The translations under genes and the position numbers were made by a program. Below the pieces are notes generated by a model that was not told the DNA's origin, ran no database searches, and saw nothing but the letters and a program-made list of their open reading frames with translations. Below, piece after piece: positions 33,107 through 42,469 of a stretch of 64,000 bases of DNA. Each line of letters opens with the position of its first letter. The stretch's first letter is position 1. The DNA comes from Orbus hercynius (GTDB taxonomy: Bacteria > Pseudomonadota > Gammaproteobacteria > Enterobacterales > Orbaceae): NCBI RefSeq assembly GCF_003634275.1, contig NZ_RBWY01000002.1, forward strand, positions 248,001-312,000, given 5' to 3'.

Positions 33107-35318
33107 TGAGCGTTATGCATTAGCACAGTTTGATGCTGAACAGTGGGCTAAACAAATTTTATCTTTAAATCAACCCAATGCTTACGAAAAATTCAAAGCA
33201 GTATGGGACTTTTGTTTTGAAAGTAGTGCTGGCTCGCCGGAGCAATATCACTGCTTTGAGAATGCGATTGAAATGGTAGAGATTTTATCGACCTTAAATA
33301 TGGATATTGATAGTCTTTGTGCGGCATTATTATTCCCTTTCCTTGATGCTAAAATTATTCGCCGTGAAGATATTAGTGAGGTTTTTGATCGCGAAATCTT
33401 GCATCTTGTGTCTAGCATTATTCGGATGAAAGAAATTCGCCAGCTTAGAGCGGTGCGTAATGGTAGTGCGACACTCGAACAAATTGATAGTATCAGACGA
33501 ATGTTATTGGCGATGGTAAACGATTTTCGCAGCGTCGTGATTAAACTCGCTGAACGAATTACCTATTTACGCGATTTGATTCATGCTCCACGAGAAAAAC
33601 AGGTTTTAGCCGCTAAAGAGTGCTTCAATATTTATGCCCCATTAGCCAATCGTTTAGGTATTGGTCAGCTCAAATGGGAGATTGAAGACTTTTGTTTCCG
33701 TTACTTGCATCCCGATGAATACCGCTTAATTGCTAATAAATTGCATGAGAAACGCATGGACCGTGAACGTTACATTCATGAGTTTGTGGACAATTTACAG
33801 CAATTAATGCACCAAGATCATATTCGCGCTGAAGTCTATGGGCGACCAAAACATATTTATAGTATTTGGCGAAAAATGGAGCGTAAGCACTTACAGTTTG
33901 AACAACTCTATGATATCCGTGCCGTGCGAATTATTTGCGATAGAATTGAAGATTGCTATGCCGCATTGGGTATTGTACATAGTCAATACAAGCACATTGC
34001 TAAAGAGTTTGATGATTATGTCGCTAATCCTAAACCGAATGGTTATCAGTCGATTCACACCGTCGTATATGGCCCAGAAGACAAAGTCATTGAAATTCAG
34101 ATTCGAACGCAGCAAATGCATGATGATGCTGAGTTAGGTGTTGCTGCTCATTGGAAATACAAAGAAGGCAGTACGGATAAGATGACTGCTTATGATCAGC
34201 GTATTAGCTGGTTAAGAAAACTGCTCGCTTGGCAGCAAGAAATGTCAGAGCGCGGTGAAATCCAAGAGCAAGTTCGTAGTCAGGTGTTTGATGATCGCGT
34301 TTATGTCTTTACACCAAAAGGTGATGTGGTTGATTTACCGGTCGGCTCTACGCCACTGGATTTTGCTTATCACATTCACAGCGATGTCGGACACCGCTGT
34401 ATTGGCGCCAAAATTAGTGGCAGGATAGTGCCGTTTACTTATCAGCTCAAAATGGGTGATCAAGTTGAAGTGATTACGCAAAAGCAGCCAAACCCTAGCC
34501 GAGATTGGTTAAACCCAAATGCAGGCTTTATTAATAGTGGTAGGGCTCGGGCAAAAATTCAAGCTTGGTTTAAAAAGCAAGACCGTGATAAAAATATTAT
34601 GGCCGGTAAGGATATTTTAGATAACGAGCTGGTATCACTTGAATTGACGATAAGGGATGTTGAAAAATTATTAGTCAATCGCTATAACGCCCATACTTTT
34701 GATGAAGTGTTAGCCGGTATTGGTAGTGGTGACATTCGCATTAATCAATTAACTAACTATCTTAATGCGCAGTTTAACCGACCAACGGCGGAAGAAGAAG
34801 ATCAAGCGGCATTAAAGCAGATAACGCAAAAATCCAACACCCAGGTTAAAAACAGTAAGAAAAACCACAGTGAAATTATTATTGATGGCGTTGGTAATTT
34901 GATGATGACGATTGCCAAATGTTGCCGCCCTATTCCGGGTGATGATATCGTCGGTTTTATTACATTAGGCCGCGGCGTCTCAATTCACCGTGCCGATTGC
35001 GAACAGTTGCTTGAACTGAAAGATCATGCCCCAGAACGCATTGTTGATGCATCATGGAATAGTCATAATGTGAGCAGCTACAGTATGGTGATGCGAGTTA
35101 TTGCCAATGATCGCAATGGATTATTACGTGATATTACAACGATTTTGGCCAATGAAAAAGTCAATGTGCTAGGGGTCTCAAGTCGTAGTGATGTTAAGCA
35201 GCAAATTGCAACGATTGATATGGATATGGAAGTCAGTAGCCAAGATTCACTTAATCGAGTGCTGACGAAATTAACACAATTGCCCGATGTTATTGAAGCA
35301 AAGCGCTTAGTGAGTTAA
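33072..35318 (+). CDS. relA: GTP pyrophosphokinase, (p)ppGpp synthetase RelA
   Basis: RelA makes (p)ppGpp when ribosomes meet uncharged tRNA. The 748-residue protein has the full RelA layout: a degenerate hydrolase domain in which the HD pair is replaced (LLFPFLDAKII near residue 93), a synthetase domain with the EFDD motif typical of monofunctional RelA near 314, TGS near 410-470, a zinc-finger region with the CC pair in AKCCRPIPGD near 617, and a C-terminal ACT domain. No mazEF follows, unlike E. coli. Confidence 0.98.
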   Translation: MVSIREAHQHTNERYALAQFDAEQWAKQILSLNQPNAYEKFKAVWDFCFESSAGSPEQYHCFENAIEMVEILSTLNMDIDSLCAALLFPFLDAKIIRREDISEVFDREILHLVSSIIRMKEIRQLRAVRNGSATLEQIDSIRRMLLAMVNDFRSVVIKLAERITYLRDLIHAPREKQVLAAKECFNIYAPLANRLGIGQLKWEIEDFCFRYLHPDEYRLIANKLHEKRMDRERYIHEFVDNLQQLMHQDHIRAEVYGRPKHIYSIWRKMERKHLQFEQLYDIRAVRIICDRIEDCYAALGIVHSQYKHIAKEFDDYVANPKPNGYQSIHTVVYGPEDKVIEIQIRTQQMHDDAELGVAAHWKYKEGSTDKMTAYDQRISWLRKLLAWQQEMSERGEIQEQVRSQVFDDRVYVFTPKGDVVDLPVGSTPLDFAYHIHSDVGHRCIGAKISGRIVPFTYQLKMGDQVEVITQKQPNPSRDWLNPNAGFINSGRARAKIQAWFKKQDRDKNIMAGKDILDNELVSLELTIRDVEKLLVNRYNAHTFDEVLAGIGSGDIRINQLTNYLNAQFNRPTAEEEDQAALKQITQKSNTQVKNSKKNHSEIIIDGVGNLMMTIAKCCRPIPGDDIVGFITLGRGVSIHRADCEQLLELKDHAPERIVDASWNSHNVSSYSMVMRVIANDRNGLLRDITTILANEKVNVLGVSSRSDVKQQIATIDMDMEVSSQDSLNRVLTKLTQLPDVIEAKRLVS

Positions 35319-35366
35319 TCATTAAGTGTAACAATCGGTGGTATTTGAAATAAAAGCGCGCTGTTA

Positions 35367-35401
35367 ATCGGATATTAAGTTGATAACACTTAATATCCGA
35401 T
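35367..35401. terminator. 14-bp perfect hairpin between convergent relA and folA
   Basis: ATCGGATATTAAGT and its exact reverse complement are separated by 7 nt (TGATAAC), between the two stop codons. T-tracts are weak on both sides, so it may act as a bidirectional terminator or mRNA 3'-end stabiliser. Confidence 0.6.
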
Positions 35402-35404
35402 GCA

Positions 35405-35902
35405 TTATCGCTGGTTAGGTTTTTCAAGAATTTCAAATGTGTAGGGATATTGGTTTTTTTCATCCGCGTGATGATGCTCAGTAAACATCATTTGCCACTG
35501 TTCGCGGTGATAGTCAGGAAAACAGGTATCACCTGGTAATTGCGCATCAATATGGGTCAAATAAAGACGGTTGGCGTAGGGTAGCGCTTGTTGGTAAATG
35601 TTACCGCCACCAATAATCAAAACTTCTTCACTATTTTTGGCGAGATTGATCGCTTCTGTTAATGATGATACCCAAGTTAGTTGGGGGTTATCACTCGGCT
35701 TCGGGGTTCGGCTAATAATAATATTATGGCGATTCGGTAAAGGACGTCCAATCGATTCAAATGTTTTTCGTCCCATAATAATTGGTTTATTGACGGTGTT
35801 TTGTTTAAACCAAGCTAAATCTGCCGGTAAATGCCATGGCATTTGGTTATTTAGGCCAATAACACGGTTATGTGTCATCGCGACGATAAGACTGATAATC
35901 AT
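35405..35902 (-). CDS. folA: Dihydrofolate reductase
   Basis: FolA reduces dihydrofolate with NADPH and is the trimethoprim target. I chose the ATG at 35900-35902, behind AAAGGAAA, giving 165 residues starting MIISLIVAMTHNRVIG; the longer reading adds ten residues overlapping the upstream gene. The catalytic acidic residue is Asp28 in MPWHLPADLAWFK, followed by IIMGRKTFESIGRPLP and IIGGGNIYQQ. It lies 19 bp after the glycosyltransferase on the same strand. Confidence 0.97.
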   Translation of the reverse strand: MIISLIVAMTHNRVIGLNNQMPWHLPADLAWFKQNTVNKPIIMGRKTFESIGRPLPNRHNIIISRTPKPSDNPQLTWVSSLTEAINLAKNSEEVLIIGGGNIYQQALPYANRLYLTHIDAQLPGDTCFPDYHREQWQMMFTEHHHADEKNQYPYTFEILEKPNQR

Positions 35903-35921
35903 ATTTTTCCTTTCAAATACA

Positions 35922-36989
35922 TTATATGGCATAGCCTAGTGCTTTAATTTTTTGCTGAACATGCGCCGGGAATACAGTTTGTTGCCATAAACGGTTGCTC
36001 AGTGACGATAATGTTTCTTGCCGTCCTGCCACAATCCAGTTAGCAAGCTCGGTTGCTACATCGGGGTAAATCACCGCTGACGGCGAGGATTGTTTTAGCC
36101 ATTGTTCAATTGTTTTTTTATCTAAGGTATTCATCACTGTCGCTAAGTCTAGCTTAGATAAGCACTCACCATTGTAAATTTGTTCAAATTGTCCTGATAC
36201 CGGCTTAGTAAGAATTTTTTTGCCGAGTACTAACGCTTCAGAAATCAGCGCAAATCCTGTATTGGCGATAATACCAGAACAAGAGGCGACCGCATGGGTA
36301 AAGCTATCTCTACTCAATGGCATGAGTTTAATGAAATTATTGCTACTTTCTTGCTTAACATCGGGATGAAAACACTCAAATTCATACTCTTGGCTAAACG
36401 GAATTAAGGTATGAATAATATCTTCTATTGATTCAAAGGGCAGATAAACCACAATTTTACCATTTTCATGTTGGTTTATTAGCGGATCTATCATTGGTGG
36501 CACTAAAGTGTGACCAAAATGGAACCAGTGTAAACCAATTGGCTGCGTGACAGGCGCGTAGAATTTCATAATGATACTGGCCAAAATGCCGTATTCTTTG
36601 GGTTTGAAATATTGGCAAACAGCCTGGTTACTAATACCTAGGCATTCACGTTCTTGATGGTGGGCAGCCCAAGCACTGACTGGCTCAAAATCGCTGATAA
36701 TAGTATCATATTGTGATAAATCGAGATCACGAACATCTTTAATGAGGCGAAAAGCGCGAATACGTTGTACGGTTTTGCGCAGGTTAATTTTGCCATTCTT
36801 GGTTGCAAAACTCATCCCTTCATAGGTTTTATATTGGCCAAATGCATCCATATCGAAGTAATCTTTAGCGTCACGGCCACTTAAGATATAATCGACTTCT
36901 GCTCCAGCTGTTTTTAAGGCCTTTGCCAGTGTTCTACAGCGGCTAATATGTCCATTTCCGGTCCCTTGTACTCCAAACAAGATCTTCAT
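35922..36989 (-). CDS. MJ1255/VC2487-type glycosyltransferase-like protein
   Basis: A 355-residue GT-B-like protein beginning MKILFGVQGTGNGHISRC, with a C-terminal nucleotide-sugar region (ASCSGIIANTGFALISEALVLGKKIL near residues 233-258). This matches the conserved family TIGR00661 (MJ1255), annotated as glycosyltransferase but without an established substrate. No membrane helix is evident. It diverges from an LTA-synthase-like gene 220 bp away, a likely functional partner. folA lies downstream. Confidence 0.82.
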   Translation of the reverse strand: MKILFGVQGTGNGHISRCRTLAKALKTAGAEVDYILSGRDAKDYFDMDAFGQYKTYEGMSFATKNGKINLRKTVQRIRAFRLIKDVRDLDLSQYDTIISDFEPVSAWAAHHQERECLGISNQAVCQYFKPKEYGILASIIMKFYAPVTQPIGLHWFHFGHTLVPPMIDPLINQHENGKIVVYLPFESIEDIIHTLIPFSQEYEFECFHPDVKQESSNNFIKLMPLSRDSFTHAVASCSGIIANTGFALISEALVLGKKILTKPVSGQFEQIYNGECLSKLDLATVMNTLDKKTIEQWLKQSSPSAVIYPDVATELANWIVAGRQETLSSLSNRLWQQTVFPAHVQQKIKALGYAI

Positions 36990-37210
36990 TCTCTACCCTT
37001 GTTATATTGCACTGATATTATTATGAGTTTTATTATCATATCAGAATCTCTGTTTTCTTTGATATAAATCTGACCAATAAAGACTAAATTAATTCATTAA
37101 ATTACGTTAATTCTCTGCTGTTTTATTGCGCTTGTGATGATTAAAGGCTGCATGTTGGCTAAATTGTGGTATATACTAAGCGCCATTAAAAATTACCTTA
37201 ACTAAATAAC

Positions 37211-38677
37211 ATGTTTGCTTTATTTCCTGTGAATGCTTGGATTATTGTTCCGCTATTGATGATTTCGATTGTGCTTGCCTCGTTTGTTTCATCCAAAAAA
37301 GTCAAATTAGTCATTGTTACTTTAATGACGATTTTTATTGTTATGGAATTGATTTCTATCTATTTTAGTGGTGGTTTTATCAATTATCAATTCTATGTTA
37401 ATTTAAATATTAACGATATTATTGAAGGTCTCTTTATTTTTAAGATCCAAGCTTTGTTAGCGATAGTTGCATTTTTTGTGCTGGTTTTTTTATTGGTCAA
37501 GCTGTCAACTTATTTTCAGCAAAAGTTACATTTTATCATTCGGTTAGCTATTCTTATTATTGCGTTATTTTCGCTAAATTATCACAATGGACCTATTGAT
37601 AAATTAGTGGAGATATATCGCGTGATTCGCGCCCCTAAAGTGGCTTTTAATGATGCATTGGGGGCGTTAAATTTAGCATCTTATCCAGTTAAAGAGGACA
37701 TTGAGGCAACGAAAGGCAAAAACATTATTGTGCTTTCGTTAGAGTCATTTGAACAAGGATTTTTGGACAGGCCAAATATCACGCCGAATTTAAATAAGCT
37801 TAAGCATCAGTATTCGTTTTATCCCAATATTCCGATGGGTATGGGCAGTTCATGGACGACGGCTTCGATGTATACGTATATGACTGGGATGCCATTTTTA
37901 ATTGGCGGCGTAAATACTTCACCGTTAAGTGATATCTCGCAAACCCAGTTGGTGAGTTTAGGTGATGTATTGCATAAAGCCGATTACCAAACACGCTATA
38001 TTATTGGTAGCCCAACTTTTGCCGGAATTGGGCATATTATTTCGTTATTTGGCGTTGATATTATCAGTGAAAAAAATTATCCCGGCAAATACCCAACTGC
38101 GCCGTTTGGTTTATACGATAAAGATACGTTTGATATAGCGGAGCATCAGGTTGAGGAATTATCGAAGAGCGATCAGCCATTTGCATTATTTATTTCAACG
38201 ATTTCAACACACGCTCCTAATGGATTTTATGATCAGAGAATGGAAAATGTGATTGATAAACAGCTTGATGACATGTCATTTGCCGCGGCATCGCTTGATT
38301 ACAATCTGGGTCAGTTTATTGATTATTTAGAGCAAAAAGGCTTATTGGCCAATACGGTGTTCTATATTTTCCCTGATCATTTGATGATGGGATCCGGTAC
38401 GAAAACGATTGCGACTTTATCTGAAAATCCGCGTTTTCTATATTTGTTAACGAATGCACAAGCGGCTGATTTAGGTGAATATACGGCGAAAGAAGGCAAT
38501 ATTTATCAGTTGGATTTACCGCGTATTATTCTTGATGGCGCACAAATTAAAACGAATGCTCGCTTTTGGACCGATAGTTTTTCAATTGGTAATGGTGAAA
38601 ATCGCGCAGCGATGATTGAAAACAACATAACCAATATTGCGACATTAAATCGCTCAGCGGGAGTGATACAGCCATGA
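37211..38677 (+). CDS. LTA-synthase-like membrane sulfatase/phosphotransferase
   Basis: A 488-residue protein with about four to five N-terminal membrane helices (residues 5-130) and an extracytoplasmic alkaline-phosphatase-superfamily domain. The motif NIIVLSLESFEQGF near residue 172 is followed by MGSSWTTASMYTYMTGMPF near 211-229 with the likely nucleophile Thr, then ISTHAPNGF and a metal-ligand FPDHLMMG. This is the lipoteichoic-acid synthase / phosphoglycerol transferase group, which includes OpgB in Gram-negatives. It probably transfers a phosphoglycerol or phosphoethanolamine group to a periplasmic or surface glycan. It overlaps the next gene by 4 nt. Confidence 0.82.
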   Translation: MFALFPVNAWIIVPLLMISIVLASFVSSKKVKLVIVTLMTIFIVMELISIYFSGGFINYQFYVNLNINDIIEGLFIFKIQALLAIVAFFVLVFLLVKLSTYFQQKLHFIIRLAILIIALFSLNYHNGPIDKLVEIYRVIRAPKVAFNDALGALNLASYPVKEDIEATKGKNIIVLSLESFEQGFLDRPNITPNLNKLKHQYSFYPNIPMGMGSSWTTASMYTYMTGMPFLIGGVNTSPLSDISQTQLVSLGDVLHKADYQTRYIIGSPTFAGIGHIISLFGVDIISEKNYPGKYPTAPFGLYDKDTFDIAEHQVEELSKSDQPFALFISTISTHAPNGFYDQRMENVIDKQLDDMSFAAASLDYNLGQFIDYLEQKGLLANTVFYIFPDHLMMGSGTKTIATLSENPRFLYLLTNAQAADLGEYTAKEGNIYQLDLPRIILDGAQIKTNARFWTDSFSIGNGENRAAMIENNITNIATLNRSAGVIQP

Positions 38678-39300
38678 CATTAGATCTTTTGCTGATGGTC
38701 GCGACAATTGGTTTTTTGGGAATGATATCGCCAGGACCTGACTTTTTTTTCGTAGTGAAAAGTAGTTTAAGTTACCCACGTCGCTACGCCATGATGACAT
38801 GTTTAGGTGTGGTACTCGGCATTATGACGCATATGGTTTACTGCGTTGCCGGCATTGCGATCATTATTAAAACAACACCTTGGTTATTTTCGCTATTACG
38901 CTATGTGGGGGCGCTGTATTTAATTTGGCTAGGGATTAAGGCTATTTTTAGTAAAGTGCATGGGAATATTTATCTTGGTCATAATGCGAAGAAACATAAC
39001 ATCAGTTATACAAAAGCACTCATAAAAGGTTACTTATGTAACTTGTTAAACCCCAAAGCCACACTATTTTTTCTGGCGATTTTTACTCAATTTTTAACCG
39101 TCGATTCCTCGCTACTCGATAAATTAACCGTCTCGGTGATTATTTTATTGGAGGCACTTATCTGGTGGCCTTTTGTCGTTTTTGTCTTTCAATCAGAGGC
39201 GGTACAAAGACGTTATTTTAAAATGCAATTTATTATTGATAAGCTATTAGGTTTAGTATTGATTGCCCTTGGTATTAAAGTGGCCCTAGGGGCAATTTAA
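38674..39300 (+). CDS. LysE/RhtB family exporter
   Basis: A 208-residue membrane protein with about six helices. The N-terminal MISPGPDFFFVVKSSL motif (residues 17-32) and CNLLNPKATLFFLAIFTQFL (near 119-138) are RhtB/LysE family hallmarks; members export amino acids or related small molecules. It overlaps the LTA-synthase-like gene by 4 nt (ATGA), so the two are coupled, although their functional link is unknown. A T8 run lies at 38743-38750. Confidence 0.88.
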   Translation: MTLDLLLMVATIGFLGMISPGPDFFFVVKSSLSYPRRYAMMTCLGVVLGIMTHMVYCVAGIAIIIKTTPWLFSLLRYVGALYLIWLGIKAIFSKVHGNIYLGHNAKKHNISYTKALIKGYLCNLLNPKATLFFLAIFTQFLTVDSSLLDKLTVSVIILLEALIWWPFVVFVFQSEAVQRRYFKMQFIIDKLLGLVLIALGIKVALGAI

Positions 39301-39349
39301 AGGGGGCAAGATTTCCCTAACTCATCAGTTTGCCTCAAACTCGATGCGA

Positions 39350-40819
39350 TTAGTTAGTGTTGAGTAAGTTTTGATAGAGATTTTTTTCAAACTCAATAAT
39401 CGCGCTATTTTGGGGTTTATTATCATCGGTCATGTAATGATAGCCTGAAATAAATTGAATAAAGGCAATATAATGATTCTCTTTGGTTTTAATAAAACCC
39501 GCAAGATTGTAATTGCCTTCCAGATAACCCGTTTTTGCATAAATAATTGATTTTAAACCATTATTTGAAAAGCTTTTACGATATTGTAACGTGCCATCAA
39601 CGCCGGCAACAGGCAGCATAGCAATCATTTGTAATGCATCATTATTGGCGGCAATATATTGTAGTACCTGCATAAGCTTATTGGCGTCAATTAAGTTTAG
39701 GCGGGATAATCCTGAGCCATCAACAATCACGGCATTTTCTAAATCAATATTGGCTTTTTTCAGTAAAATGGCCTTAATCGCATCGCTAGAATTTTGCCAC
39801 GTTCCTGGCATATTAAAATAGTGTGCGCCTATCGTACGAAAAACCGTATCAGCAATCAGATTATTCGATTTTTTTAACATGATAGTCAGCAGATCACTCA
39901 GTGGTGCGGATTGATTGGTTGCTAAAGGCACGAGCGAGACGATAATCGGCTCTTTGGTTTCGATGATTTTGCCAGTAAATTTAACCTTTTTTTGTGCTAG
40001 CTCGGTTTTTAATATTGATGCAAAGTAATTAAATCCATCAGCCACAGCAAATTTTAAGTAGCTTTTTTGGCTACTGTGCTTGATACAGCCAGATAAATTG
40101 TAGTGATTTTTATCCGAGGTAGTCATATCTAACTCACAGTATTTATCTTCTACCGCATCACTAAGATTGCTAATTGTACGAACATTGCTAGTGAGTTTGA
40201 TTGGATAAATCGCTGAGACCGAGGTTGTGGCTTTTTCGCCGATTTTAGGTGCGGGTAAAATACCTGCGTAAAAACAATTTCCATCGATAATTATTGCTGA
40301 TGGCGCGGTATTATAGCACGAGGTTAAGTTATTCCATGACCAACCTGACGCTTTATCATGACCGGCAAATATCGAACTATCGATAATAATGTTACCGTTA
40401 ATCTTATCGATACCTTTAAGTTTTAGCACAGATAACATTTCACGCAGTTGCTTGCGATTAAATGTCGGATCGCCACTCATTTGCACGACAAGATCACCAT
40501 TGAGCTGTTTGTTGGTGATTTTACCATTGGTTTGTAAGCGTGTAATAAACCGAAAGTCTCGTCCTAATTCAAGTTCAGCTGCAAGTGCTGTAATCAATTT
40601 TTGTACGCTAGCGGGCTGTTTAAATTGGTCATTTTGGTAAGCGAGGATGGTAGCTGGATTCTTTTCGACTGTTTGCACTAAAAGAGATAAATCAGTACCG
40701 TTTGGTAACAGCGGTAAATAGGGCGCAAGGGAATCTTGCGCTTGTGCATAGCCATTGGTCACTTTAATAATTGTAATCAATACCATGAATTTAATGATCG
40801 TTTTGGCTAGCTTTTTCAT
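39350..40819 (-). CDS. dacB: D-alanyl-D-alanine carboxypeptidase/endopeptidase (PBP4)
   Basis: DacB trims and cleaves peptidoglycan peptides in the periplasm. I prefer the ATG at 40817-40819 (489 residues) to a GTG three codons earlier. A signal peptide spans about residues 1-27. The active-site motifs are SVQK (Ser71-Lys74), SNN in KKSNNLIADT near 310 and KTG in YAKTGYLEGN near 425. The large insertion between SxxK and SxN is typical of class C PBPs. It is the downstream gene of a cluster of lipoproteins. Confidence 0.95.
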   Translation of the reverse strand: MKKLAKTIIKFMVLITIIKVTNGYAQAQDSLAPYLPLLPNGTDLSLLVQTVEKNPATILAYQNDQFKQPASVQKLITALAAELELGRDFRFITRLQTNGKITNKQLNGDLVVQMSGDPTFNRKQLREMLSVLKLKGIDKINGNIIIDSSIFAGHDKASGWSWNNLTSCYNTAPSAIIIDGNCFYAGILPAPKIGEKATTSVSAIYPIKLTSNVRTISNLSDAVEDKYCELDMTTSDKNHYNLSGCIKHSSQKSYLKFAVADGFNYFASILKTELAQKKVKFTGKIIETKEPIIVSLVPLATNQSAPLSDLLTIMLKKSNNLIADTVFRTIGAHYFNMPGTWQNSSDAIKAILLKKANIDLENAVIVDGSGLSRLNLIDANKLMQVLQYIAANNDALQMIAMLPVAGVDGTLQYRKSFSNNGLKSIIYAKTGYLEGNYNLAGFIKTKENHYIAFIQFISGYHYMTDDNKPQNSAIIEFEKNLYQNLLNTN

Positions 40820-40845
40820 ATTTAACACTGTCTGTATTGTATCAA

Positions 40846-41814
40846 TTAATCAAATGGTAATACTACGCCACCTTGTTGTGTCTGCGTAACTAATACGGGT
40901 GCAGCCAACATTGAAGCTTGTATTGGTTTACAAATATCGCCTTTATTCGCTTGCCCCGAGACGAGTTGACTATAAGCGATAACACTTGTTGAGCGAGTAA
41001 TTAATAATTTCCCGACGATATTTTGTTCATATCCCAGTAAGCTTTCGGTATAGACATCTTTTACCTTATTACCTAAGCGCATGACATCACACTGTGCGTT
41101 TTGTGGTAACGGGTAATCTAAAATAATCTCGCCTTGTTCTTGAGCCAAAATTCTGATTGGATAAATTTCGTTAATAATTTCGTTTTTCATTAAATTGGCA
41201 ACAGAATGAAGAGTATTATTAATGGTTGTGCTAAAACTTTCGTTGTAAGTTGTGCTTTTTAGTTGATAATTAAGTGAACGACTAAAAACAATCTTATTGC
41301 TTTTTGCATCAATAATCTGATAAAGCACTGTTGCGGCAACGGTTTTTTCTTCGACGCCTTGTCCCGTCGCTTTTAAAATCCGCACCGTTTCTTGAGTATC
41401 GAGTTGATTTAACGTACTTTTAAGATAAAAATCCGCCGTATTTTTTCGTGATGATTCGTCTTGTTCTTCTGACACGTCCTCACTCTCATTCGCTAAAATA
41501 TCAAAGCGATGCGTCTCATATAGTGCTGTTGCGATATCATGTGATAACGTTTTTGATAAGGCACTTGGTGAAAGTGGGAACGTATTTTGTGTGGTCAAAT
41601 CAACTTGCGTTGGTAAAACAACCATTTCATAGCGTTCGATTTGTGTTTCACCTAAACTATTCTCATAGCGGCTATTATTCTCAATTTGCTCACTGCTACT
41701 GGCATTGGTTTCGTTGCTAAATTCTGGCGATTGCATTGGTTTTGAGGTACTACAAGCCGATAGGAGTAATACCGCAATTATGCTAAGACTGAATTTTATT
41801 GGTGTTTTCATCAT
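40846..41814 (-). CDS. Lipoprotein with CsgG/LpoB-like features
   Basis: A 322-residue lipoprotein: signal peptide plus lipobox LLSAC near residues 17-21, then a Ser/Glu-rich linker. The region YEMVVLPTQVDLTTQ...LSHDIATALYETHRFDIL resembles the CsgG-fold domain of LpoB-type proteins, and FYLKSTLNQLDTQ...VLYQIIDAKSNKIVFSRSL resembles its later strands. This suggests an outer-membrane-anchored protein, but similarity is weak. It sits between dacB and an LpoB-like gene in a run of minus-strand envelope genes (gap 12 bp). Confidence 0.65.
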   Translation of the reverse strand: MMKTPIKFSLSIIAVLLLSACSTSKPMQSPEFSNETNASSSEQIENNSRYENSLGETQIERYEMVVLPTQVDLTTQNTFPLSPSALSKTLSHDIATALYETHRFDILANESEDVSEEQDESSRKNTADFYLKSTLNQLDTQETVRILKATGQGVEEKTVAATVLYQIIDAKSNKIVFSRSLNYQLKSTTYNESFSTTINNTLHSVANLMKNEIINEIYPIRILAQEQGEIILDYPLPQNAQCDVMRLGNKVKDVYTESLLGYEQNIVGKLLITRSTSVIAYSQLVSGQANKGDICKPIQASMLAAPVLVTQTQQGGVVLPFD

Positions 41815-41826
41815 CCTTCCTTTGTT

Positions 41827-42459
41827 TTACCAAGCGGTTGATTTATTGCTGCCGAGTTTACGGACCGTGCTTTCATTTTCCCAGTAGGCTAGCCCACTTT
41901 TGATATCGGTTAATGTAAGCTGTAGGTAATATTCTACCAGTTGCTTATTTTTACCGGTACGAGAAATACGTTGTAATATTTTTCCGGTTAATGAAAAGTC
42001 AGGTGCATATAAGGTGCCTTTACCTGCGATGGTATCTTGCTTAAATTCATCGTTTCCTCGTAGTTCACGCACATCATAGATAAGATCATCAACATTGTTA
42101 CTATTACCTGCAATTGCTGTTGTCACAACGGCTTTACCTGATTGTAACATGCCGATACGAATTTTTTTCACTAACATGTCGGTATCAATACGGAGTGTTG
42201 TATCGTTGATTACTTTACCAATAGCGACCACGTAACGACCTCCGCCAGGTTTGTTTAAGGCATTGCTTGCTAGTAATGAATTGAGTGCTTCTTGTGCCGC
42301 TTGCTCAAAATCTTGGCTATCAAGTCCTAAACTAATTGCATCTGCTGCATTATCAGCGGTGACATATTCAACATTTGATGAGCATCCCGAGAGTGAGAGC
42401 GCGACGCCTAATGCGATGATAGTGGTATATTTGTTAAATGGTTTGAATAAGTTAATCAT
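41827..42459 (-). CDS. LpoB-like penicillin-binding protein activator
   Basis: A 210-residue lipoprotein with signal peptide and lipobox LSLSGC (Cys26). The domain with RYVVAIGKVINDTTLRIDTDMLVKKIRIGML and DFSLTGKILQRISR matches the LpoB (YcfM, COG3417) family, which activates PBP1B from the outer membrane in E. coli. It ends with the family's LTDIKSGLAYWENE. Its neighbour is a COG3014-like lipoprotein, a pairing seen in Vibrio and Shewanella relatives as I recall, so this may be a paralogous system rather than LpoB itself. Confidence 0.8.
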   Translation of the reverse strand: MINLFKPFNKYTTIIALGVALSLSGCSSNVEYVTADNAADAISLGLDSQDFEQAAQEALNSLLASNALNKPGGGRYVVAIGKVINDTTLRIDTDMLVKKIRIGMLQSGKAVVTTAIAGNSNNVDDLIYDVRELRGNDEFKQDTIAGKGTLYAPDFSLTGKILQRISRTGKNKQLVEYYLQLTLTDIKSGLAYWENESTVRKLGSNKSTAW

Positions 42460-42469
42460 ATAAGCCTCA

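Noticed and set aside
38743-38750. T8 tract in the LysE-type gene as a phase-variation site
   Set aside because: A/T runs of this length are common in this AT-rich sequence, unlike the G8 tract, so it is not notable alone.
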